Both the position numbers and the translations under genes were made by a program. This document shows, in pieces, positions 11,027 through 23,700 of a stretch of DNA of 64,000 bases. Origin of the DNA: Petrosia ficiformis (taxonomy: Eukaryota > Porifera > Demospongiae > Haplosclerida > Petrosiidae). Numbering within the stretch: position 1 is the first letter of the stretch; each line of letters opens with the position of its first letter. Below the pieces are notes generated by a model that worked only from the letters and a program-made list of their open reading frames with translations, made no database searches and was not told the DNA's origin. The DNA lies in contig OX345652.1 of NCBI GenBank assembly GCA_947044365.1, forward strand, positions 3,091,874 to 3,155,873. Direction: 5' to 3'.

Positions 11027-11133
11027 CGTCCATATGTATGTCAACATGATGGTTGTGATAAGACATATACTAATTCTTATCATTTAAGAAGACATGTCAT
11101 ATCTGTACATGAAGAACCAAGAAAGATGTACAT
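11027..11133 (+). CDS. GTF3A: TFIIIA exon: finger 2
   Basis: Acceptor TTTTTATCGTAG, donor AT|GTAAGT. Encodes [20 protein letters not shown] and then [15 protein letters not shown]. Ends in phase 2; the leftover AT plus the next A makes Ile just before the first Cys of finger 3. Confidence 0.9.
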
Positions 11134-14100
11134 GTAAGTGAGCCTTCATTAATACATGTATATCTATTACGTACATGTACATGTATCTGTAGTTGTCCAT
11201 TATACATTGCATCTAGCTCACCAAAATATTTTACATAAACTATACATGGCTAAAGTAAGTTCTAGCCAATATCTGATTGAAATGTGCATCATATGAAAGT
11301 GTGCTTTTTGTTCCAAATAACAGTTACATTAATAAACAAGTGTATACAGAGAAAAAAAAACATCCCTATATTTGCTTTGTGATGACTATGTATTAAGCAT
11401 TGCTGATGACACTAGTGTCTCTACCTTTCTGTGTACTCGAAAGTTGGGGCCTGAAGAAGTAAGTGTAAGCCCGATTGCAGTCTAAATACACAGATCTCTG
11501 ATGAACTGACTGAAGTACTCCTTCAAGTTCTAAATGATGACTTCCTCATGAGACTGAAACTCAACAACCTATCATACTTACTTGTTAAAGATTATTGCAT
11601 AATATTTATACTGTTTCTCTGCTATATACAACAGTTATTAGCAGTTTTACATCCTTTTTGAATCTTCCTGGCTGGTCTGTAGCTCAAATGCGCGTTTTTT
11701 TTTATAGATTCAACCCCGTGGAAAGCAATTATAGGGATGGCCCTACGGGCCATAATAACAGTTACATTAGTAATTTTCAACTCAACGTAGTTTAAATGAT
11801 TAAAATGGCCTAAATATGCAAGGAGTCAAGGACTATATATATGTATATTATATAGTATGCTAATAGGTCCTATATACAAAATATAGGACCTGAGTTTTGT
11901 GTCCAAGGATGTGATATAGCCCGAGCTTGCGAGGGCTAAATCACATCCGAGGACACAAAACAAGGGTCCTATATTCAGTATATAGGACCTATTAGCATAC
12001 TATATACAATATATTGTATGATGGTGACATCTCCTGCATAGTGTGCAAATGGAAGGTCTATATACAATATATAGGACTCACCACATCAAAGGGATGATGT
12101 CACCATCATACTATATATATATATATATATATATAAGGAGTCAAGGACTATATATATATGGTTATATCACAGCACGAGTGCTATATCAGATTTATAAAAA
12201 TCGAGCCAGAGGGCGAGGTTTTTATAAATCTGATATAGCACGAGTGGCTGTGATATAACCAATATATATCACGAAAGACAAAACCTTTGTTGATGTCTGA
12301 TGCTTCTCCTACCTTTTTGTTGACACTTTGGAGAAAGTAAGCGTTGTTTTCTTGTAGTCTATTTCGACGGCAGGTGCTATATCTGACCCCAGGGTGCTAT
12401 ATCTGACCACAGGGTGCTATATCTTATATATATCCCTGTGGTTTACTTTGATGTTTCGCCGTATCGGGATATATATATATATAGTAACCACATGTCATCA
12501 AGATGAGTTGGATAAAAACATGAAAATGGAAAACAAAAACACTAGAGCTGAAGAGATACCTATTATGCCTGTCTAGTTTTTTAAGCTTAGTACTTTATCT
12601 TTATAAGATGAAATAAAGTAAATGTCAGATACTCGCACCACTGAAAGCTTCAGGAGAGAAGTTCCCTCCTGATCAGAGAGAGGTCTGTTGTTGCAATTGG
12701 GAGTCAGTCCCCGAGGGCGGCCTGTTCGTTCAGTTGAAGGCCTGAGGATCTGACAAACATTGTATCTTTTCCTAAACACACACACACTCTTTTAATTGGT
12801 CATTCTACGTATCGAGTCCAACTTCAAACTTTCTTCATCAATGCTTTTGAAGAGTGACATCCTGGAGATATTACGCTCATCACCTAAATATGTTGTAACT
12901 TTGAAAACTATTCTTGTAGTAGCTTTTTAACAGAACTGTTGAACTGAACCTTTAACTAGATAAATTGTGTAACACTTGGGAGACATATTGACTCATACAC
13001 AACAAAGAACTTGAGACATATTGATTGATATACAACATGATAATAAATATAATAATAATTACAGACATTGTTCTGTCTCTATAATTATAATAGTTACATT
13101 CATAATTGACTCTATGTATAATAGTCATATTGTCTTTAGTTACTACAACAGGGATAAATTATAGCTAACTTATAACTTGTAATCAACAATTCCCGTTCAC
13201 ACCTCTACTTGACCCTCATATACTGCATAGCTCTAATTTTTTCATGGGTCAAATTTTAAAGTTTTGACGATATTCAACTATTTTACAATAATATTTTCAC
13301 GTTCACCAAAAAAAAGGCTCACATGTGATAGGCGTAACCATTACTTTCACGAATGAAATGTTTGAGGTTCGTCAGTTTTCATGAAAATGTATAGCCTGTG
13401 AAAATTTAAAGGCTATACAGTACTTCTCTATCTATCATAACAAACCAGCTATACCATACCTCTCAACTCATCCTATAAAATCATATCAGTACCATATCAA
13501 TACCATAAGGAGTAACATTTTACTCTCTATCATAAATATTTCTTTACTTATTGTATACCTGGCCTATCTGCCATATCGCTACTCATCATATACCTCTACT
13601 ATCTACATGTATGATAACCAACCAAATCAATACCACGCTAATTCATAATTCCTTACATTATTTCTGTATTTCTTATCAGATGTCCTCAACCTGATTGTGG
13701 GAGGAGTTATTCTATGACCTCAAATCTGAAACGACATCTCAAAACTCACGAAGATCCTTTACCATATAAGGTAATATAGTTGAGTTCATACTTCTTAATA
13801 CTAATAATTTAATCCATTCACCTTTTTGTGTTAAGAAAAATTTACCAATTTCATCAGTTCAGTGTATATGGAAAAACCTTTGCCATAGCATACATACAGT
13901 ATATCAATAGAATGTCACCATATAGAAACAGTAATTACCTTAGTTCTACTGTCAGTATAGTATAGTAATTACTGTCTCACTACTGTAGTGTTCAATTGTC
14001 AAGTACACACCATACAGTAACAGTAATTACCTTAGTTCTACTGTCAATATAGTATAGTAATTACTGTCTCACTACTGTGGTGTTCAATTGATAAATACAC

Positions 14101-17100
14101 ACCATACAGAAACAGTAATTACCTTAGTTCTACTGTCAGTATAGTATAGTAATTACTGTCTCACTACTGTAGTGTTCAATTGATAAATACACACCATACA
14201 GTAACAGTAATTACCTTAGTTCTACTGTCAGTATAGTATAGTAATTACTGTCTCACTACTGTAGTGTTCAATTGATAAATACACACCATACAGTAACAGT
14301 AATTACCTTAGTTCTACTGTCAGTATAGTATAGTAATTACTGTCTCACTACTGTGGTGTTCAATTGATAAATACACACCATACAGTAACAGTAATTACCT
14401 TAGTTCTACTGTCAATAGTATAGTAATTACTGTCTCACTACTGTGGTGTTCAATTGACAAGTACTGTCAAAACTACTGTAGTGTGATAATGAAACTACTG
14501 AGAAATTACTGTGACTTTTTATTAATATATATACTGTACATGTACCAGTATTCAGAATTGTTTGGCTCCATTTATGATCTAGCTCCTTGCCAACTAATGC
14601 TTCCCAGATGTTTTGATAAATATTGTAACTGCAAAGACAATACTCTTTCTCAATGTGAGAATCAGTATGGTTAAATGTGGAATGTAATTCACCGTGAACT
14701 GCACCCTTCAGTGAAAAATGTTATTAATCCAACAAAAACTTTTCTTTAACAGTGCATTCAATTTGTGACTGTGGTTAAACTCTCTCTGTTAGATATTACC
14801 TGCACTATAGTATACCATACTGTGTTTCAATTGACCAATCAAATTGGTTTATATCAGATCGATAAATCACTTATACACAATATATATCTCATATACTCCT
14901 CTACAGGAAGTGTATTAGTACATGTATATTTACTTATTTATTTTCCATCTCGAGCAATCACATTACTTAAATTTTTGATACATCTACTTAAAAATGATTA
15001 TATATTATATATGCCACATACATGTGTACATGTAGCTGATCACTGAGTAATTGATGGTTTGGGTAAGCTTGTGAGCTTGTGGTAATTCTCATACTGACAT
15101 GGAATCCCCTCTTTCTTTAATCAGGAAGTACATAGGAACATGTACATTTACACATGGACACATGTACATGTACATGAAAACATGTCCCCCCTCCTGGAAA
15201 TTAGTGTTGTTGTAGTTTACTATAACTAAAACCCCTTTTAGTGAAGCATTAGGACTTTTGGTTAACTAAACTACATTATAATTAAATTACAATGTTAATA
15301 TATGATTATGTGTATCGGTGTTTTTGATAAGCTCATATGGTGCACCATTGGCCCAAAGAGCTTCTTATTTGGCACTGCACAGTTCTCTTTTTGGACCAGT
15401 GGTGCAGTTAATTATGATTATATTGTCAGTAACAGCGTTAACTCTTAGTTGATTGGCTCAGGATGTATTTCTCAATGGCTCACATACTAACCATTTTTGA
15501 GCCAATTTGGCCCAAGCTTCAAAACTTATCAAAAACTCTGAGTCCAGCAATCCGTAATCATTAATATTTATACACAATGTGTATGGATGATTACAGATTG
15601 CTGGACTGTAGAACTCGTGTTAATTAATATATATATCAGTTTATGTTCTCAAAACCTGTCTATTACAAGTTTTATTACAATTGTGACTTTTTCTCTCTCC
15701 TTAGTGTGAAGTTGAAGGATGTAATTCAGAATTCAAAAAACGATCAAAGCTCACATCACATGTTGCAAAATATCATGAAATGAAATCATTTTAGTAAGTA
15801 ATTGTAATTATTAATTATTTATCATGTACATGGAAAATCATGTGTTCAGTGACCTAGCACAGAGGAAACAACAAGTATCACATCACATGTACATCCACAC
15901 ACAAATATAGTGTACATAAATTATATATATAATATATAAATAAATAATAAATAAATATAAAAACCACAAAAACTTAGAAATGGCTGCTGAAGAATTAAAA
16001 GCTACAGTGGCTTATAAATTTAACAGCTGCAATGGCTTAGAAAATGTAATATATATCCACAATGGCTTAGAAATTTTAGAGACAGCCACAATGGCTTAGA
16101 AATTTTAGGGGCAGCCACAATGGCTTAGAAATTTTAGGGACAGCCACAATGGCTTAGAAATTTTAGGGACAGCCACAATGGCTTAGACATTTTAGGGACA
16201 GCCACAATGGCTTAGACATTTTAGGTAGTGTTGTACCTATACTGGTATAGGTATAGGTAAATATAGATATAGGCAAGTAGTATAGAGCAGATACAGATAC
16301 TTTACAGACCAAGTTTTGAAACTTTATAGTACTGTTTTACTGTAGAAAAAGATTGATACAACAGTCAGAATCATATTTTTAAAGCTATTTCCATCTTTTC
16401 TAGTAGTTTGTGAGTTTCATTTTCCAGCAGAAATGGCTATATAGAGCAGTGCTAAAAATTAGTGATGCACATGAACATATACAATGTACTAGAAAAAATG
16501 AGTGAACATATATATACATGTATATATATATAGGTATAGGTATAGGTATAGGTATAGGCAGTTTTAGTTGCCTATAGTATTTGTATCAATTATAGGCAAA
16601 ACCTAGTATAGGTACAACACTAATTTTAGGTACAGCCATAATGGCTTAGAAATAGCCACAATGGCTTACAAATTTTAGGGACAGCCACAATGGCTTAGAA
16701 AGAAATGGAGCACTGAATGCCCATCTTGAGATCTAGGAACGGCGAGTTAAACATATTTTATGGGTAGCCAACTCTCCTCATGTGTACTCATCCATTTCTA
16801 CATATACAAATATTCGTTATCTACATGTACATGTATGTGATTATCTACATGCACATGTACATGTACATGTATGTGATGTGTGACAGTAATCATGTTATGT
16901 CCACGTTACATGTACAGGAGTTTGTGTTAAAGAGGCGAATAATCAATAATACAAGTCACACTGCTCCTGGTTTCATGACATTTAAAAATATTAAAGCCCT
17001 TTGAGGTTGCTTGTGGGCCCCCAGAGGGTGGAGGGAAGCGCAAGTTAAGGAGGGAATCTCCCTTCACCCCCAAAAAATGTATGAAACCAAGTACATATAC

Positions 17101-18078
17101 ATATACATGTATGTGATACATGTATATGTAATTCTGCACATGTGTGTACATGTGATACATGTGATACATGTATATGTAATTCTGCACATGTGTGTACATG
17201 TGATACATGTATATGTAATTCTGCACATGTGTGTATATGTGATACATGTATATGTAATTCTACACATGTGTGTTACATGTACAAATTTCTCCTCTATATA
17301 CATGTGTACATGTGTATTTCTCAAACCCTGGCACCATTCGCAATTTTCTGTGCAGAAAGAACTGTTGAAAAGTGTTTTATAGTAAATCTTATATTGTTTT
17401 TTTATATAGCTGTACATATGAGAATTGCAGTGCAGTATTTGGTGTACCTAGTGAACTAAAGAAACATGAAAAGACTCATAGAGGTATGAAAATCTTGGAT
17501 ACACACAATGTACATGTACTAGTATACTAGTAGTATTGGTTGTACTAGTATACTAGTAGTATTGGTTGTACTAGTATACTAGTAGTATTGATTGTACTAG
17601 TATACTAGTAGTATTGGTTGTACTAGTATACTAGTAGTATTGGTTGTACTAGTATACTAGTAGTATTGATTGTACTAGTATACTAGTAGTATTGATTGTA
17701 CTAGTATACTAGTAGTATTGGTTGTACTAGTATACTCGTAGTATTGGTTGTACTGGTAGTATTGATATTCTAGTAGGATTGGTTGTACTAGTTGTGTGGA
17801 TTGGTTATATTTGTTGTCATGTGTATACATGTACTTTCCTCGTAGTCATGGTTCTGCTGGTTGTCATGGTTACACTGGTCATACTGGTTGTTAGCTATCA
17901 TTGGCTTCGTACATGTTTACCATGACATAATGAACATTTGTATGTAAGCATTTCTCAAAATTAGTTTGCACAGAAATGTTATTGCAAGTTAATAAGTAAG
18001 TGTGATTCAATCTAACTTGAATATTATATTTTGAGAACACAGATAGATAAATAGATAGATACATGTAGATAGATAGAT

Positions 18079-18135
<57 letters not shown>

Positions 18136-20721
18136 GTACATGTAGCTAGCTAGATAGATAGATAGGTAGATAGATATGTAGGAACATGTAGGTAGGTAGG
18201 TAGGTAGGTAGGTAGGTAGGTAGGTAGGTAGGTAGGTACATGTAGATAGATAGATACTAGATAGATAGATAGATAGATAGATGTAGATAGAGGGATTAAA
18301 TTGAAGGAAGGCTTTTGGCTGAAACATTCTTTATGAAAGAATATTTTATTGTGTTATTATACGCTCAAAGAAACTTTACTAGTGATTCCTGTTTCCTAGC
18401 GTTGTCTGCACATTCTTTCCTATACTCTACTAGTTTGCAGACTTTTCAAATGACCTTCACTTCAAGAATGGGGAGAAGCATCCTGATCGTTTCTTTGTCA
18501 ATTGATTTAATTATTGTTTTGATGGCAAATCCAAAGACCAGCTTTTGCTTATATTGTTATTAATTTTGTATGTTACATATTAAAAGGTCTTCCATAAATT
18601 AAAAAATTTTTCAGTCTTTCTGCTAGATGAGCAATTTCCACAAATTGCTCTTTTCATGCTGCATTAGTTACTGTGTATATGTTGTTTACATTTCATCATT
18701 TTCATTCCCCTTCGGAGTGACATAACATAACAACATGCACATGTGTAGTAGTAACACAACCCAATAGATAATTGTATATTAATACAACCATGGATGGGAT
18801 AATAAGGATAGCATTTTGAGAAATGAAAAGAAGAAAGACCATCGTCTGGCATGCCTACATGTATAATACTTTATAAAGTTCAATTAATACCGTTATGGAA
18901 ATTAAATACATAATTTGAAGTCAATTTGGTGATACAAATGCATTTGTTTTATTAGCAGCAGCAATTTATCCAAAAAACTCAATTAAAAAATGTACTCTGA
19001 CCTTGTCATGGTTACTCGTACTTAAATGGATCTTTTATATGGTAAGGATGACCTAGATATGTTTAAACAGCTGTATGATGATTCTGTGATTATTATAAAT
19101 GCTCATTTACTTACAAGTGTCACTTTAGTAGTAATCAGTTAATAATTAAATTATATTTTATTTCTGATAACCTCTTGATGGAGGGTTGATTAAAACTTCC
19201 CCTTGGAGGTTCATTGAGTCTCCCTCCTGGAGGTTCATTGAAACTTCCCCTTGGAGGTTCATTGAGTTTCCCTCCTGGAGGGTTGATTAAAACTTCCCTT
19301 TGGAGGTTCATTGAGTTTCCCTCCTGGAGGGTTGATTAAAACTTCCCCTTGGAGGCTCATTGAGTCTCCTTCCTGGAGGGTTCATTGAGTCTCCTCCTGG
19401 AGGGTTGATTAAAACTCACCTGATTCCTCTATCCAAATGCTAAATTTAGCCTCTCTAAGGTTGGTCTGGTGCCCCAGAAGGCTTGTAGCTGAGATGTTGT
19501 TGCATGTTGAAATACATTTGGTCTGAGATCTATGGGTGGGGAGAACTCAAGTTAGGGGAGGCATATGAAACCCTGCCATCCCAAATTTTTTTGTGTGCTT
19601 TTTCAGTTTTGATATCATGAAGTATAATATTCTTCACAATTAGACACAAGGTTGAGTGTATAAAGCTTATGCCTTGCTTTTATTATAATATGCAGGCATG
19701 AGAGAAAAAGAAAACTGAAAAAGTCGGGAATCTGTCTGAAACAAAGACCTTCTGATATCTGACTTTCAGTTTTCTTTTGTTCTCATTTCTGTATGTCGTA
19801 TTCTTTACAATTATAATTATTTTACTTCCATTGTATTACTATTACTATTGGTTCAGTGTGCTAAATACACATGTACATGTACCTAATACTATTACTATTG
19901 GTTCAGTGTGCTAAATACACATGTACATGTACCTAATACTATTACTATTGGTTCAGTGTGCTAAATACACATGTACATGTACCTAATACTATTACTATTG
20001 GTTCAGTGTGCTAAATACACATGTACATGTACCTAATACTATTACTATTGGTTCAGTGTGCTAAATACACATGTACATGTACCTAATACTATTACTATTG
20101 GTTCAGTGTGCTAAATACACATGTACATGTACCTATTACTATTACTATTGGTTCAGTGTGCTAAATACACATGTACATGTACCTATTACTATTACTATTG
20201 GTTCAGTGTGCTAAATACACATGTACATGTATATGTACCTATTACTATTACTATTAATTTGAAACATGTAATATTTACTCTTACCTATTACTAGTTACCT
20301 CATGTCTGTAATGGGAATTCAAACTCAAGGAAGTATTTGTTCCAAATAGTTGCAAGTTAAGATTTGTAGTTCCAGAAGTGTTTGAAACAATGCATGTACA
20401 GACACACATACACGCACACGCACACACACACCCACACACACACACACACACACAACACACATAACAAGGGGGTTCTAGTGGCCTGCTGGTTAAAGTGCTG
20501 GCCTGCAATCGAAAGGTTGCAGGTTCAAGCCCCACTAGGGTCAGGCTTTTTCTCTCGCCTTTGAGTGTACTCAGTTCTACCCTCAAAAATGAGAAGGTGT
20601 TTATCACCGCATCCTTCGGAGGGGATATAAAGCCGTCGGTCCCGGGGAGCTGGTTAATATTAGCACTTGTGCTATTCTAGTTTCCTCGTTAAGCCACATT
20701 TGGTCAAAACACACACCCACA

Positions 20722-20775
<54 letters not shown>

Positions 20776-23700
20776 TAACACACAGGTCACAGGTATGCAT
20801 TTTTAGCAAATAATTGTAGTAACGCTCTCGGAAGCTGGAGTGTCCAATAAGGTATTAGATAGTATCTGGTGTCCTGATGATGTTTCTCGCATTTTAGATG
20901 TCTATGATATAAAATGAAAGTTAATAATTGATTTTCTTTCTGATTTTTTTCTTTCAATGCCAAAAACAAGTTTGTGGTGTACATACTAATACTACCATAA
21001 AAGATGAATTGTTATTATACAATTGGCAGCTGGTTATTCTTGTAGTAACTGAATGAATTACAAATAATACACAAACTGAAATTGAAACAGACATGATCAA
21101 AGGTTTGTACACAAAACAATTGATTTGTTATGTTAGCAAGATATCTCTATATGTAATTCTGTCTGTCTGTCTGTCTGTTTGTGGTTTTGTGGTAGTCCAA
21201 ACAACACAGTTGTCATCCATAGTCGCAGTGGTTGTACAAATATATTTATTATAAGTTACTGGACAATTTTTTACTAAGTAGTTTTATCAGCAAAAGTTTA
21301 TTATAAAACAATGTTTCGTTGTAGGTATCCAACACTCTTGTCAACATTCTTGTCTACTTCCATACAGACAGCATACATGTACCTACAAGCCCTTTACATA
21401 AAAAAAAGATTAGATTCAAGTTCTGTACAACACTTGAAAAATGTCATAGACCAAAACGTTGTGTTTTATAATAAACTTTTCCGGCTAAACAATTTAGTGA
21501 ATCGTTGTCCAGTAAATTATAATAAATGTCTGTCTGTCTGTCTGTCTGTTTATCTGTCTGTCTGTCTGTTTATCTGTCTGTCTGTCTGTTTATCTGTCTG
21601 TCTGTCTGTCTCTGTCTGTCTGTCTCTATCTGTCTTTCCCCTGATTTTTTCTTAAACTTCTGCACATACTCCAATGTATATTCATGAAGAAGGCTCTTTG
21701 GTTCTTGCAAACCTGTTATTAAATGCATATTGTACCAAATGCTCGTACAATCAGCTCTCAGCCTCCATTTATTAGGGTGGTGGTATGATTATTGCGATGT
21801 GTTATTGTAATGAGATGATGTTATTTAATTATTGCCCATATATAATGTAATATACTTGTGTTGTTTTACTAAAATAATTTACCACTTAGCTACATGTACC
21901 TCTGCACATGTATGCAAGTTACCATAGCGACCACAAACTCACCTTATCATTATCTTTAATTGATTCATCATGTGAAAACTAAAAATGAATTGTATGTCAG
22001 TCGGAGTACAGGTTAACAATACAAATCTTTCGTAGTTTCTACATAATATATCATTCACTCTACAAATAGTAAAACCATTAAGTATTCTATAAGTCAATAA
22101 AATGTCACCATACAGAAACAGTAATTATCTTAGTTCTACTGTCAGTATAGTACTGTAATTACTGTCTCACTAGTCACTACTGTGGTGTTGAATTGAGAAG
22201 TATACCAGTTCCTGTCAAAACTACTGTTGAACTACTGTAGTGTGGAAATGAAACTGTTGAGTAATTATTGTACTATATGGTGACTTTTTATTGACATATG
22301 CTATAACTAATTACATATAATTATATTATTATAATTATATAATAATTATAGTAACACACTCTGTATGATCAGAATTATTATAAACATTACTAATTATATA
22401 TTATATATATAATCAAAGTATGCAAAAACATGGTTGCTATGGTAACACACTCTGTATGATCATAATTGTTACATTATTATAAAATTATATTATAATTTTA
22501 TTTACATTTTATAGAGTATAAGTTTACTGCTAATGTGTATATGAAAACATGGTTGCTATGGTAACACATTCTGTATGATTATAATTATTGTTACAATTAT
22601 ATCATATATAATAATAATATTATTGTAATTGTATTTATATTTTATAGAGTATAAAGCTAATGTGTATATGAAAACATGGTTGCTATGGTAACACTATATA
22701 TATAATCATAATTGTAAACATCATGCACTAATTGTGATTTTGCATTTTGTAGAGTATAAGTGTTAACTATATGAAAACATGGTTGCTATGGTAACACTAT
22801 ATATATATATATAATCATAATTGTAAACATCATGCACTAATTGTGATTTTGCATTTTGTAGAGTATAAGTGTTAACTATATGAAAACATGGTTGCTATGG
22901 TAACACTATATATATATATATAATCATAATTGTAAACATCATGCACTAATTGTGATTTTGCATTTTGTAGAGTATAAGTGTTAACTATATGAAAACATGG
23001 TTGCTATGGTAACACACTCCATATGATCATAATTATAAACATTACCATATATTTTATAGAGTATATATATATATATGAGTGCAACATGGTTGCTATGGTA
23101 ACACACTCCATATAATCATATAAACATTACCAATTTTATAATTACCATATATTTTGTAGAGTATATATATATATATATAAGTGTACTGCTATTTGAAAAC
23201 ATGGTTGCTATGGTAACACACTCCATATGATCATATAAACATTACCAATTTTATAATTACTATATATAAGTGTACTGCTATTTGAAAACATGGTTGCTAT
23301 GGTAACACACTCTGTATGATCTATTATAATTGTTTATATTTTGTAGAGTATAAGTGTACTGCTGATGATTGTACTATATCGTGTAAGTCTTGGAGTGCAA
23401 TGCGAAAGCATATGGCAGAATCACACAAAAAGAAACATGGTATATCTATGTGTATGTTGTATACATTATCTGGTGGGTATAGTATCACTTCACCTACTCT
23501 TATTTCACATACTCTCATTAAACCTACTAAACCAGGGAGATGTCATTATTATAATGTAAAATTATTCTATGCAATATCATTGATAGGATTGAGTTGTGCT
23601 TTATAGTATGTGAAATGAGAGTAGGCGAAAGTAGAGAGAAAGCAAAACGAGAGAGTAGGCAAAATGGGGTAGGTGAAAGGAGAGAGAAAGCATGAGAGAG

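Noticed and set aside
20470..20540. Functional tRNA gene
   Set aside because: Acceptor stem does not pair cleanly, and the sequence continues into a SINE body with target duplication.
20281..20607. Minus-strand 108-codon frame containing [10 protein letters not shown]
   Set aside because: It is the complement of the tRNA-derived SINE head, a well-known source of spurious proteins.
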